Shown: positions 40,931 through 59,851, numbered from the stretch's first letter. The stretch: DNA of 64,000 bases from Flaccisagitta enflata (GCA_965153355.1 OZ231127.1:76632001-76696000), one strand, 5' to 3'. The notes: generated by a model from the sequence alone, not told the origin. Made by a program: numbers and translations.

Positions 40931-42250
40931 GTGCATGCATACTCGTAAGGCATGTGGGCAAAATATCTAATACGCGCGCAGACAGGTTGAGGCATAGGCA
41001 GCTTTTAGACAAACAAAGCGAAGGGAAGAACGATGGAAAGACACACAAATGGACAGACAGTCTGACAGGCAGAAGGACAGACAAATGATTTGGAAGGGAG
41101 GCCTGAAGAGAAACTCTAAACGAAAAGCCACTGCAACCAAGAGGACATGGCAAAAGACTGGCCATGGTAAAAGCAGAAAACACACACAGACTCATACGAT
41201 TAATTCTAGCCATAAAACTCTTTTTAGGTGCCACTGTGTCAGCGCGCATGCACGGTCGGGCATGGTTCTGCACGTAATCCTTTCTCATAAGTAACGCAGG
41301 ATCCGTGCAAGTGGTGTATAAAAAAAAGAACCCACGTTACCGGCCTGACGTTGGCGCCCGTCGTAATACACTTTATGAATCAAACTCCATTCATGTCCGC
41401 TTCATTTCTTTCCTCTCTCTCTCTTTATACTTCCCCCGTCTCTCAGACTGTCTGTTTCTCATATACAAGGCTTTGTCTGGGGTCGTTACATATTCATGAT
41501 GTGAATTTCTGGTTTATCTGTTCATTTTTTTTTTTTTTTCAATTCTTGATTGCTATTTTCCTCCTTCCTGATCAAGAACAGTGATGTTATTGTTCTTTAC
41601 TCGAGGAGAGTAGTCTGTTGTGACGACTTTGATCTATGTTGCATTCATATTCAAATTCAGTTTATATTCTATTCCGCGAAATTCAAACAATGCTAACTGG
41701 GTAAGCACGTAACTGACGACCATAAAATCATACACAAAAGGCGAGCAGAACTACAGCTACAGATCCCAAGAGCAAGTAAAACATCGTCAGAGAAAGATTG
41801 AAAGAATATTTCGAAATTACTATATTGGAACGGGCATATCTGATACTAGCGGATCCGTTGGAGTGATCTAAAACGGTCTTCCTAAAGTCACAGCTTCGCT
41901 CATTGACACAATTTAGACAACAAATGATTCTTTATTGCTGAGTGCTAAAGAAATATATGACCTTCTTTTTACTTCTAGTACAAGTTAAACATGTTGCCAT
42001 CCAGTGAAGTAAGAGATGCCACCACAGGTACATTGGTTCGAGCGAGGTAAGGTGCACGCTAAGGTGTAGCCTCTGATGAACTTCCCTTCAAACAGAGTTT
42101 GTCAGGTGTACTTTAAGTCCTCATGCGTAGATGCTGAGGTGCTCTATGGTCGAGTCTCAGGTCTCAGGTGGGGCATCTGGATTCTAGAACGAAATTAACT
42201 GGCGAGATAAAGAATGGCAATGAAAAAGAAGTTAGTCAGACACTTAGATT
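40931..42250. other. No supported gene
   Basis: Unique-looking sequence; short frames at 40967-41288 and 41305-41584 show no domain. Nothing else recognised. Confidence 0.45.
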
Positions 42251-42254
42251 CTGC

Positions 42255-43111
<857 letters not shown>

Positions 43112-43349
43112 CAAGTGACGCGGGTCACGATATCGTTGCGGATGGGTGGGCAGGAGCATCCAACCCCCATCCCCACCCCTTGACCTCCTTCCTACACACA
43201 TACCCAAAAGTGCCTCTGAAACGCTCGTTTTTCTACTTCTTGACCCCTGTGTTACAGACCAACGGACCAGTGGACTGACTGACTGACGGACCAATCGACC
43301 GACGGACCGACAGATAAAGCCTCCTATAAAGTTGCGTGTCCGCAACTTG
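43112..43349 (+). mobile_element. Hairpin-ended element, subfamily E, short form
   Basis: 5' CAAGTGACGCGGGTCAC, then TCGTTGCGGATGGGTGGGC and CATCCAACCCCCATCC. GACC/GACGG tract at about 43275-43313. 3' GCCTCCTATAAA and hairpin AGTTGCGTGTCCGCAACT. The terminal CTAA is replaced by CTTG. It shows the uninterrupted form of 35969-37163. Confidence 0.78.
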
Positions 43350-44960
<1,611 letters not shown>

Positions 44961-44967
44961 TTTTAAT

Positions 44968-45056
44968 TTAGGGTTAGGGGTGGGGTTAGGGTTGGGGATA
45001 GGGTTAGGATTAGTTTTAGGGTTAGGGTTAGGGGTAGGGTCAGCGTTAGGGATTGG
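44968..45056 (+). repeat. Degenerate interstitial telomere-type repeat (TTAGGG)
   Basis: About 14 imperfect units of TTAGGG mix with GGGGTT, TTAGGA and TTGGGG variants; runs such as GTTAGGGTTAGGGGTAGGG are visible. It ends abruptly at about 45056. True telomeres are purer, so this is an internal relic. Confidence 0.85.
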
Positions 45057-46050
45057 GTGGGCTAGGTTCTATATGCAACAATCCGAATCAGCTCGAATTA
45101 AAGCTTTGCTCTGGCGGAGGATTACAAGAAAGAACAAAAGACGTCAAAAATTTGTTGAACATTGCCGTCAACCCTTGCATTGGTGATGATAGTAATCATA
45201 ATACCATCCATAAAGTGCTCAACATGCCACTCGCTTGTTGACTGTAGAGGTGGTGGTGTCGCACGTTCTTTTTTGTCAAAATTTTACGTCGATTTCCTGT
45301 TGAGTTAAACTTTGTTCTCGATGTCGAGTGAGTCTACAACCGTTCCGTTGCCTTTTTTTCTCAAGTCGGCCTTGACGTTAAATATGAAAGCTTTACAATC
45401 ACAAATTTTACGAGTGAATATGATTATAAATGGCTTTGAAAAAAGTGAAACTTTGATTATAACTTTTATGTTTTTAGATAACCTCTAATTTCACTTTCCT
45501 AGCTCATCATTTTTTTTAAATCCGGCCTTTCTTTCACAAATGCGGCCTATTCAGATTGAATCCTTGACACGTTCTCCAACACCCATATTTTTTTCTTAGA
45601 TCGTGGCTTCAGCTCCTCGTATGGATCCGTAAGGCCGAAGAGCCAATTATTTTATTCAACATCAACTAGTTCGACAAATATTGACCTCACCATGATTTTT
45701 TAATTTGATCCAAAAAGATGCAATTACACTTATCATGTCCACTAATGCTGTTGCACTTTTTACTTGTGTCGTAAGATATCAAAGATTAATTCTCATTTAA
45801 ATTTTTGTTCCCCTCAATAAAGTCAATGCATTTGATACACAGTAATCATCCCAGGAATCAGGTCTTTCAATCGAAATGATCCTTTTGTTTCTTGCCATGA
45901 CTAACTATAATCAAAGAATCAAAATCCGATTCGCACGTAGAATGAATACACGCATAAAACTCTAAACACATTCATAAACATTTGTCCATTTCCGTACACT
46001 CGGAACAACAAATCAACAACAAATCAACGAGTTGAGTTCCGTTTTTTATT
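45057..46050. other. No supported gene
   Basis: Unique AT-rich sequence; no exon, TIR or array recognised. Confidence 0.45.
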
Positions 46051-46236
46051 TTAGTCGCAGACTCGCGACTCTTTAAGAGGCTTAGTCCGTCCGTCCGTCC
46101 GTCCGTCAGTCCGTAATGATCATGTGTGGAAATTTGCATTTAAGTACTGCGGTTGAGGTTTATATTTGGACGGGGGAGGGGGGTTGTGCGACTCTGCCCA
46201 CTCGTCCGCGATGATTTAGTAACCCCGGGTTATTTG
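46051..46236 (-). mobile_element. Hairpin-ended element, subfamily F
   Basis: Minus strand: CAAATAACCCGGGGTTAC, then ATCGCGGACGAGTGGGC and AGAGTCGCAC. GACGGAC tract (46082-46117). 3' GCCTCTTAAAGA, hairpin AGTCGCGAGTCTGCGACT and AA. The 5' end holds the palindrome GTAACCCCGGGTTA, which also appears at 128-141 inside the damaged ABCA exon. Confidence 0.68.
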
Positions 46237-46576
46237 TTCAGTTTTAAAATATCGAAGCTTCGAAGCTAAAGCAGTAAAAACCCGCATCCACTCGTCCAGA
46301 CGTCAGACATCATCGTAAAGAATAAACAAATCAAGTTCAAGTTATCATTTACAACAATTTCTAGTTATATTTGCCCGGTTTCCTCAGTGATAAAGTTCAC
46401 AAGAGAGAGGTAAACCGTATACCTACTTAATCGCGATGCTTACAGTGGTGTTTTAGGAGACAAGTGCAACAATTCATCCTATTTAAACCTCATACAAATA
46501 GTTAACACTGGTGGGTGGAAGGTTGGTTTAAGTCCTAGTCATTGTTGATTTTTAGTTTGTTTTTTTTTTTTTTCAA

Positions 46577-46770
46577 GCGAATTTCGGGCCACCTGGCTAC
46601 AAAATATGGGATCTAGCAATTTTTTGACTAGACCTACTATCTTTATCGGGAAAAAAGTTGAAGTCAGTCTTCAACTTTTTGACATATTCGAGAGAAACAG
46701 GGTTTTCATTTTCTTCTGCGAAAGTTGAGGGTCTCTTCCGGCTGATTGAGGCCTCCAATGAAATTGATAG
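46577..46770 (+). CDS. Possible exon of unknown gene
   Basis: A pyrimidine tract ending CAAG at about 46577 and a strong donor GTAAGT at about 46774 bracket a stretch with open frames on both strands. Plus frame from 46628: VFNFLTYSRETGF, later EGLFRLIEASNEIDR. Minus frame (about 46809-46597): EASISRKRPSTFAEENENPV then SLEYVKKLKTDF. I recognise neither. The minus translation has a more ordinary protein composition. Splice-like signals favour plus, codon appearance favours minus, and both may be chance. Confidence 0.25.
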
Positions 46771-46919
46771 GGTAAGTAAATTTGATAATTCTCTTTCATT
46801 TGGCGCCAAGCAGAATGCTCTAGGAAAAATATCTTTTGCGCTATGATTTTTTAAAGATTTATATACGAAAAATTAAAATTGATTTTTTTTTATTTATTTT
46901 GATTTTAAGTAGGTTCAAT

Positions 46920-47900
46920 AAAAGAGTGTATTTATGTTTGTTGGAGCAGGCAAATACAAGAAAACATGTTTATGAGCATAGCTGCTCAACTGTGAGGGTG
47001 CTTTTGAGCATTCTAGCTCATTTACAGGGTGATTTTTTTCAAGTGGGGGAAAGTATTAAGACATCAAATTTTTATTGTGTAATTTGAAGATAAACCATAG
47101 TTAGTTTATACTTGCAAACTATTTGACATTTGATATTCAAGAAAAAAAATGTTTTTGACCAGTTTTGAATTCAATTTAGCATAGTTGACCATTTTCAATC
47201 CATTAAGTTCATATCATTTTTTCACAATAGTGAATTTTTGAATTATGCAGAAAAAAACTTATTTTGGTCAAAAAGTTGAATGTCAGTTTACTCTTATCAC
47301 TAATTTGGATATTTTAACTCTGGTTTTTATTCAAAACAGTTTTTTACTAAAATTTTGTAATTTCAGCTTCATCTATATAAGCAATTTCATAAAAAAACAT
47401 TGATTTTCTTGAAATTTTGGGTTTGATAAAAATATTAACAAAATTTGCCAAAAATATTCTTTCTTTTTTAGAAATTAATGTCAAGTAGTTTTCAACTATA
47501 AACTAATTTTGGTTTATCCTGAAATGTCATAATTAAAATTTGATGCCTTAATACTTTCCCCCACTTGAAAAAAATCACCCTGTAGCTCATTTTGCTCATT
47601 CTTTTTTTCTGATTTCAAATGCAATAATTGAATTAATATTTTGATACATGTTCAAGCAAGCAGATACAAAAAAATATGTCAGTGAGCATAAGTGCTCTTC
47701 TGTGAGGGTGTTTTTAAGTATCTTAGCTCACTTAGCTCATTTAGCTCAGTTTTTTTCTGATTTTTAAAAGGATAAATAAATGAATATCTGATGTGAGCAT
47801 GCAAATACAAGAAAGCATTTCATTGAGCATAGCTGGTTATCTGGTTGAGTGATTTTAGCTCATCTAGCTCATTTGGCTCAGTCCTATCTTTCTCTGATTA
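46920..47900 (+). repeat. Tandem repeat ~150 bp (TTTAGCTCATTTAGCTCA), split by MITE
   Basis: Three units share GCAAATACAAGAAA, GAGCATAGCTG, GTGAGGGTGCTTTT and TTAGCTCATTTAGCTCA. Unit 1 begins at about 46945 and resumes at 47583 after a MITE. Unit 2 is at about 47660-47790 and unit 3 at about 47790-47895. Confidence 0.8.
47025..47582. mobile_element. MITE, 558 bp, TIR ~36 bp, TA duplication
   Basis: CAGGGTGATTTTTTTCAAGT and its inverted copy at 47563-47582 are flanked by TA (47023-47024, 47583-47584). Pairing continues through GGGGGAAAGTATTAAG and, more loosely, GATAAACCA. It interrupts a repeat unit (TCATT-TA, TA-GCTCA), giving a clear insertion site. No ORF. CAGGGTG ends are shared with the MITE 36053-37045. 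Confidence 0.87.
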
Positions 47901-48039
47901 AATACATACTATTGCTTTTGATTTGATCTAACAAATAAAAAGATTTGCAGTGACTGGAGACAAAAACACAAATTATCGGGGTCTAAATGATTCTGTTCCC
48001 TGGTAATTTATGAATGTTGGGAATGAATCTGCTTCAAAG

Positions 48040-49205
48040 GGGGTCATAACTTGTGAATGATGCTCCGGTCCCATTCATCCCTTGAAAAACTCACTGGTGG
48101 ATTTCACTTTCAAGAGTCGGCTTCCGGAGGCGTCATAATGGATGCCCCCCTGACCACCCTGTCTGTACCTCTCTCTCTCTAGTGGGTGTCATATGAATAT
48201 GCTTCCATGGGCGTCATGGTGGATGCGCTCTCTCTCTCTCTCTCTCCTTTTAGTGAGTGTCAAATCTACTTCTAAGTGCATCATGGTGGATGCCCCTACC
48301 CTAGTGCCCCTGCTTTTGACCGCCATCGCCCTCCTTAAATTTTAGTGGGTATCGTATGAATCTGCTTCCAAGGGCGTCATGGATGATGCCCCTGCCCCAG
48401 TAACCCTGCTTTCCACCGACCCCGCCCTCCACCCAATCCAGTGGGTGTCACATAAATCTGCTTCCAAGGGCGTCGTGGATGATGCCCCTGCCCCACCGAC
48501 CCTGCTTTCCACCGCCCAGCCCTCCACCCAATCCCCTGGGTGTCATATGAATCTGCTTCCAAGGGTGTCATGGATGATGCCCCTGCCCCAGTAACCCTGC
48601 TTTCCACCGACCCCGCCCTCCACCCAATCCCGAGGGTGTTATATGAACCTGTCTCCAAGGGCGTCATGGATGATGCCCCTGCCCCAATGCCCCTGCCCCA
48701 GTAACCCTGTTTTCCACCGCCCCCGCCCTCAAACCAATCCAGTGGGTGTCGCATGAATCTGCTTCCAAGGGCCTCATGGATGATGCCCCTGCCCCGATGC
48801 CCTTGCCCCAGTAACCCTGCTTTCCATTGCCCCCGCCCTCCTCCCAATCCAGTGGTTGTTGTATGAATCTGATTCCAACGGCGTCATGGATGATGCCCTT
48901 GCCCAAATGCCCCTGCCCCAGTAACCCTGCTTTCCATCGCCCCTACCCTCCACCCAATCCAGTGGGTGTCGCATGAATCTGCCTCCAAGGGCGTCATGGA
49001 TGATGCCCCTGCCCCAGTGACCCTGCTTTCCACCGCCACCGCCCTCCGACCAATCCAGTGGGTGTCATATGAATTTGCTCCCAAGGGCGTCATTGATGAT
49101 GCCCCTGCCCCACTGACCCTACTTTCCATCGCCCCTACCTTCCACCCAATCCAGTGGGTGTCGCATGAATCTGCTTCCAAGGGCGTCATGGACGATGCGC
49201 GCGTC
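48040..49205 (+). repeat. Satellite, unit ~98-115 bp
   Basis: About 11 units, degenerate at the left edge (48040-48300) and regular from 48350. A unit has GGGTGTCGCATGAATCTGCT, TCCAAGGGCGTCATGGATGA, TGCCCCTGCCCCAGT and ACCCTGCTTTCCACCGCCC, with CCTCCACCCAATCCAGT at the end. Some units carry an extra ATGCCCCTGCCCC. Long frames run across it on both strands. Confidence 0.93.
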
Positions 49206-49669
49206 CGGGATCTAAATTGATTTTTTTTCCTTTCCAAAGGGGGTAAAGGTGAAGGGTCGAAATCATGGAGGAATAACCCACATCTTATCCATGATAGAGA
49301 AATTTGGCGTTCATAACAGGAATTTAACACCCTCTTGTTACCCGATCCGTCTCTAACAATCAAAACCTCTGTTTTAGCAAGATAACTAATTTTTGTGTGT
49401 GTATGTGTGTGGGTAAGGACTCGTGAACTGCTTTGGGGGTTAAGTTAGGGGATGGAAAGATCATACAAAAACCATATCACCGCGTGCCTCTGAGGAAATA
49501 AATAAAAGACCTCTTCTGCCATTCTTTTTGGTATTAATTTCTCTGCTCTTCTATCTTTTTTAATGTACCTCTTTCTCTTTTTCTGTCTCTGTCTCTGTCT
49601 CACTCTCTCTCTCTCTCTCTGTGTTTCTGTCTCTCTCTGTCGCTCTCTGTCTCTCACTGTCTGTCTTTA

Positions 49670-49731
<62 letters not shown>

Positions 49732-50521
49732 CTTTTGTCCTTGTGCGATTTCATTTATTCTTCTCGTCTTTTTAAAATTCGGAATTCGTGAATAGATTTA
49801 GAGCTTCTATTGTTTTATTCAAATTAACTTCTCTTTGACAAGTTCCTTCCAAAAACGATTAATCTCTGTGTGTTTTTTTTTTCGGGGGGGGTGGGGGGGG
49901 GAAGACTGTTCGGCTCGAACTTGTCTTTCAGAAAAGAGAATTTTTTCCGGCAAATGGTCTCAATTGCCGGCTAAAATTGCCTCAATTGCTTCAATTTTGA
50001 TTTCAAAGCATCTTTGGACTAAAATTTTACGTTTTAATTCTTTAGCTGTTTGATTATTCATTCCTTACCATTTCATTTTCCATGTGTTTGTTTGTTACAA
50101 GTCTAAATCAATCGTAGCCATCATTAATTTTAAAAGAAAATCCACATTCATGATTCCTTCATTAATAATTGAATATACACTCGCTCCCCCGGCATCACAC
50201 AGAAGGAACCGGTGAGCGACTACTGATATTGGTTTTGACTAAGTTGACTATCGACGCGTTTGTCACTTTCATTAGACACAACAAAAAAGAATTGTAGAAG
50301 TTCTTTACTTACCTGCTTATTGAGTTGATGATATTTACGATAAGGAAAAAAGGGGAAAAAAGGGGAGAAAAAAAGGAAAAAATGACAACGGTTAAATCGA
50401 AACAATGAAAATACAAATTAGTTTATGATCAATGCTTGTGAGCTTGTTAGAATAAGGAGGGGGTGGGAAGGAAAGAATATTAAATTACCGAATCGTAGTT
50501 CCGCCGATTAAAATTCATATA
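49206..50521. repeat. Spacer with CT-rich tracts
   Basis: (CT)n with TGTCTC variants at 49580-49728. G run near 49885. The rest is AT-rich with no supported gene. Confidence 0.7.
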
Positions 50522-50675
50522 CAGTAGAACCTCGCCATATTGGATTCATCTGTTATAGGCGAATATCTGTTTGTGTAAATAAAGGAAATTAAAAGAAAAT
50601 GAGGAGACCAGGACTTTATATTTGTTACAGGCAGATATTTGTCACTCTTGAGCCCGTTATTACGAGGTGTAACTG
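50522..50675. mobile_element. pogo/Tigger-like MITE, 154 bp
   Basis: CAGTAGAACCTCG at the left and CGAGGTGTAACTG at the right are inverted ends typical of pogo/Tigger elements. TA precedes the left end and TG (likely mutated TA) follows the right. Very short; no ORF. Confidence 0.7.
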
Positions 50676-51496
<821 letters not shown>

Positions 51497-52110
51497 CTAT
51501 CTAGAACAAAAGTATATCGGCAAGATCATTATCAGGCTGTTAATTCATCAAATGACAAAAAAAACATAATTTGATCTTTGAGACTCTTTGTATGTATCTT
51601 GTGAACAACAATAACGGCCTAACATATCTCTATATGCTCTTGAAGAGATTTTTTGAGAAAGGATGACGCAGTCTTCCCTCACACCTTCAGAGCAGAATTT
51701 TTTTTATCCATATCAAATGAGGCGCGATACCTTATCTATAGCTGCTTACTTACCAACCATCTGATCTATAACCGAGTTTGGAGTGACCATGGAAATGACA
51801 AGGCGATCCTATGGCATCACTGTAGCAGCCTTAAAGTTAGACAACAACCGTAAACTAACAAAAAAATAACACTTGGCCAAGTACCAAAAGCGACAAGAAG
51901 TAAGATATAATTTTTCAGCCATTTTCATTTGAAGTAGCATTCTTGTTTTGCCTGTCATTTCTTAACGAATTGAGCTACGAGAACACGGTTGGTGGCACTA
52001 GATCAGAAATTCAAAGTCGTTTCAGAATCTCACTGATTTTTATATGATTTTTTTATTTTTAGCAAAGATATGACCCAAAACGCTCGCCGATATATATATG
52101 TTCTAGATAG
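51497..52110. mobile_element. MITE, 614 bp, TA duplication
   Basis: CTATCTAGAACA at the left pairs with TGTTCTAGATAG at the right; similarity resumes with TATATCGGC. TA lies at 51495-51496 and 52111-52112. It contains a TTAACGAATTGAGCTACGAG module at about 51962. No ORF. Confidence 0.68.
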
Positions 52111-52987
52111 TATCTTGTCAAGGCGAAAGTCCAGTTTTTGCCATTGCCAAATGAATCAAAAAATTGCAAAACCATCCAAATATCGTAGGTTCCGTTCGTC
52201 CAACCTTCTCAATCAGTCTTGCAGACATTTGTCTGTATGTCTGTGGGTCAGATGATAAGTTTGAATAAAAGACGTCTTAATTCTCTTTTCAGTGACAAAT
52301 GACCAATTTTCCGAACGATTTTTAGCAAGAATTTATTTGTATTGTGAAACGTATTAATTCTGGTTTTGCTTAACATTATTTTTTTTCCCAAACAAAATTT
52401 TTGACAGTGATTTGTTTCGTGGTTCACGTCTTGTGTCAAACAAGATTATTATAAGTCTATCATAAGTTTATTTTAATTTTTATTCTTTTCTTTAAGCTGG
52501 AACATGTCCAGAAAACATTAGCAACTGCGCATTCTGGCATCAGTCTTAAAAAAGAATGAAAAGAACAGAAAAGAAAGAAACTGAAAAGAAATAATGGTCC
52601 ATGCAAAACGGTCTTAATCTGGTCGAAGCGTTTTTTTTCCTTTTTTTTTATAATGCCATTTTTTAATTAAATCAGAATTAATTGGAATTATGTGCAACGA
52701 AATCCTCTTTGACTCGGGGACCGTCTCTTTCTCTCTTTTTTTTCTGTCCAGAGACACAGATGCTGGATTATGGAGAGCTTGGCTATGGTGAGCTTCGTTA
52801 TGGCGAGCTCCGTTAAATGGGGATTGTCCCACTGCTTACGCAATCACTGGAATGCGAATGCCAATTTATGGCGCAATGACGAAGTGGCGTAAATAAGGTG
52901 GCAGTCTGGGAGAGGTGGCCAAGATTGGCAACGAAAGTGGTAGAGACCTGGGGATAAAAGCAGAGGTTATTGGGCTCGGTCATTAAA
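52111..52987. other. No supported gene
   Basis: AT-rich sequence; no exon or terminal repeats recognised. Confidence 0.45.
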
Positions 52988-53196
52988 TAAGGCCAGATAC
53001 ACGGCTACCTTAGTCGCGTGCGGGTGGGCAGGGGCAGTATTTGAGTTACTAAAGCACTTGGGCAAGTGCAGTGAGGCCGAAGACCGAAAAACATAAAAAA
53101 GTAAAATGGGGACCGACCGACCGACCAACCAACCAACCGACCGACCGACCGACCGACGGACAAAGCGGGGTGTAGTGTCGCGTAGCACGCGACTAA
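52988..53196 (+). mobile_element. Hairpin-ended element, subfamily A, short form
   Basis: 5' TAAGGCCAGATACACGG, CTACC, TTAGTCGCGTGCGGGTGGGC. GACC/AACC tract (53111-53160). 3' GCGGGGTGTAGT, hairpin GTCGCGTAGCACGCGAC and TAA. Nearly collinear with 24024-24234. Confidence 0.84.
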
Positions 53197-54902
<1,706 letters not shown>

Positions 54903-55035
54903 TAGTGCGCCGTAGCCTTAAAGATAGATAGATTTAAACTTTTGATGCGAATAGTATCAAACCGGTTATTCATAGTCAAATAGAAGAGTGCTGTATGAAA
55001 CTATCAGAGTTGATGACAAATAAAAGATCATTCAT
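54903..55035 (+). mobile_element. LINE 3' tail (severely 5'-truncated copy)
   Basis: It starts at AGTGCGCCGTAGCC (compare GGTGCGCCGCAGCC at 7988) and ends GATCATTCAT, sharing GCTGTATGAAACT and AATAAAAGATCATTCAT with the LINE at 6905-8100. About 130 bp of 3' end only, which fits abortive target-primed reverse transcription. Confidence 0.85.
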
Positions 55036-57492
<2,457 letters not shown>

Positions 57493-57652
57493 TAGTTAAA
57501 TCTCGCTCTTGCGGAATTTAAGGAACCAACTAACTGATTCTGTTATTGCCAGTAAAGGAATGAAATGAAATAAGTTGAAAGGACCTTAGAATTTCATCCA
57601 TTATTGGTGGAATTCCATTGCTGGTGGCTCCGTTAGAGCGGGGTTTTAACTG
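57493..57652. mobile_element. pogo-like MITE, 160 bp
   Basis: TAGTTAAATCTCGCTC at the left and GAGCGGGGTTTTAACTG at the right are inverted, with TA at 57491-57492 and 57653-57654. Sub-terminal GCGGAATT and GGAATTCC stretches also pair loosely. No ORF. Confidence 0.7.
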
Positions 57653-57694
57653 TATGAATATCTTGAGCGGCTGGTGATGTTTGGGAAGTAGATA

Positions 57695-58532
57695 CAGTCG
57701 AGCTTCACTAGAGCGCACCCGCTAATAAGGCATCCCTCGCATCAAGGCATGATTTGAAAAGTCCCAACTTTTTTCTCTTAATTTCTTTGTTGATAAGCCC
57801 CGTATATAAGGCACCCGCCTATTAGGCAAATTTCACTATAGCGCATCAAAAATGTTTTTTTTTTGCTGAATTTTTGGCTTGCTTTAAAGGCATCTGAGAA
57901 ACAAAGTGTATCAAGGCTGAGGAGGTGGATAAGCTAAGTGTGGAAGATAAGGCAAAAGACGGAGAAGAAATACCAATGAGAGCGATAATGATGATGATGA
58001 TGATGATGAATACCAATGACAATGAGGAGGTATACCGATGATGAAAAGAGCAAGTGAAGAGAGAGGAGGGAGATGATGAAGAAGAAGAGGAGTGAAAGTT
58101 GATTAGCCGATGAATCCATGCCAATAAGAGATCGATGATGACATGTTAGTGTCTGAATGACATTTTCAACCACTGAATGTCATTAGAGCAAAAGGTCTAA
58201 GAATAGTCAAGTCCATACAAGTTTCAAAATCAGTCTGGTCTTGGTCATGGTAAGTTAGGTGGCGAGCTTGTAAATGAATAAAGATAATGGTGAAATTGTT
58301 TACTTTTTGCAAAATAGTAAAGGACGATCCAAATTTTTTTTTTGTCACTTCAGAGTATCCATCTAAGCCTATTTGATTGTGTATCAAACCAAAAGATAGA
58401 ATAACTAAAGCATATTTGAGCCTTATGTATTCAGTATGGTGCATAAATGTACATGCTTGGCTATAAGGCACCCCGCCTTGAAGGCATGAAATCAACCGGT
58501 CCCTCGAGATGCCTTCTAGTGAAGCTTAACTG
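57695..58532. mobile_element. pogo-like element, 838 bp, non-autonomous
   Basis: CAGTCGAGCTTCACTAGAGC and the inverted CTAGTGAAGCTTAACTG are flanked by TA (57693-57694, 58533-58534). AAGGCATGA and CAAGGCA motifs near both ends extend the inverted similarity. The interior holds a GAT run (57976-58008) and short frames but no DDE transposase. It lies 42 bp from another pogo-like MITE. Confidence 0.75.
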
Positions 58533-58716
58533 TATACAAGTAAGATTAAATGATGAAATTGAAAAGGCAGAATTGCGGTTGTTGCTGTGAATAAACATGA
58601 ATGGCGAGCCTCCTTTATCTTATCCATGTGCAGGTCCACACGCGAATGAACCCCACAAAATGAGTAAAAGCCAGAATAAGGAAAATATTCGTTCACAGAG
58701 AAAGCGACGTCAGCAG

Positions 58717-59228
58717 GCAAGACGGTGAGGATGTCGGCAAAGATGTCGGCAGGCAAGGCGGTGAGGATGTCGGCAAAGATGTCGGCAGGCAAGACAGTGA
58801 GGATGTCGGCAAAGATGTCGGCAGGCAAGACGGTGAGGATGTTGGAAAAGATGTCGGCAGGCAAGACGGTGAGGATGTCGGCAAAGATGTCGGCAGGCAA
58901 GATGGTGAAGATGTCGGCAAAGATGTTGGCAGGCAAGACGGTGAGGATGTCGGCAAAGATATCGGCAGGCAAGACGGTGAGGATGTCGGCAAAGATGTCG
59001 GCAGGCAAGACGGTGAGGATGTCGGCAAAGATGTCGGCAGGCAAGAAGTTGAGGATGTTGGCAAAGATGTCAGCAGGCAAGACGGTGAGGATGTCGGCAA
59101 AGATGTCGGCAGGCAAGACGGTGAAGATGTCGGCAAAGACGTCTGCAGGCAAGACGGTGAGAATGTCGGCAAAGATGTCGGCAGGCAAGACAGCGAGGAT
59201 GTCGGCAAAGATGTCAGCAAGGAAGATC
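58717..59228 (+). repeat. 36-bp minisatellite, in-frame (GATGTCGGCAGGCAAGACGG)
   Basis: About 14 units of 36 bp: GATGTCGGCAGGCAAGACGG, TGAGGATGTCGGCAAA. The unit length is divisible by three, so both strands stay open: MSAKMSAGKTVR on plus, ADIFADILTVLP on minus. No start context, splice signal or unique flanking domain supports translation; the repeat explains the frame. Confidence 0.93.
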
Positions 59229-59337
59229 GGCGGCATGACAGGCAAGAATGCACCAGAAACGAAGTATAGAAACGGAAATTCTTATGGGGAAATATGGCAA
59301 ACAAAGGAATATGAAGAAAGGGATAGGTGAATGAAAA

Positions 59338-59394
59338 AAGAAAGAAAGAAAGAAAGAAAGATAGAAAGAAAGAAAGAAAGAAAGAAAGAAAATG

Positions 59395-59429
<35 letters not shown>

Positions 59430-59434
59430 AATTG

Positions 59435-59504
<70 letters not shown>

Positions 59505-59507
59505 TGA

Positions 59508-59591
<84 letters not shown>

Positions 59592-59595
59592 AAAA

Positions 59596-59678
<83 letters not shown>

Positions 59679-59680
59679 TG

Positions 59681-59763
<83 letters not shown>

Positions 59764-59772
59764 AAAAAAGAG

Positions 59773-59843
<71 letters not shown>

Positions 59844-59851
59844 AAAAGAAA
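59338..59851 (+). repeat. (GAAA)n microsatellite, ~510 bp
   Basis: Nearly pure GAAA with rare GAGA, GTGA or AAAA interruptions; longest tetranucleotide tract of the window. It follows the 36-bp minisatellite after about 110 bp. Confidence 0.98.
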
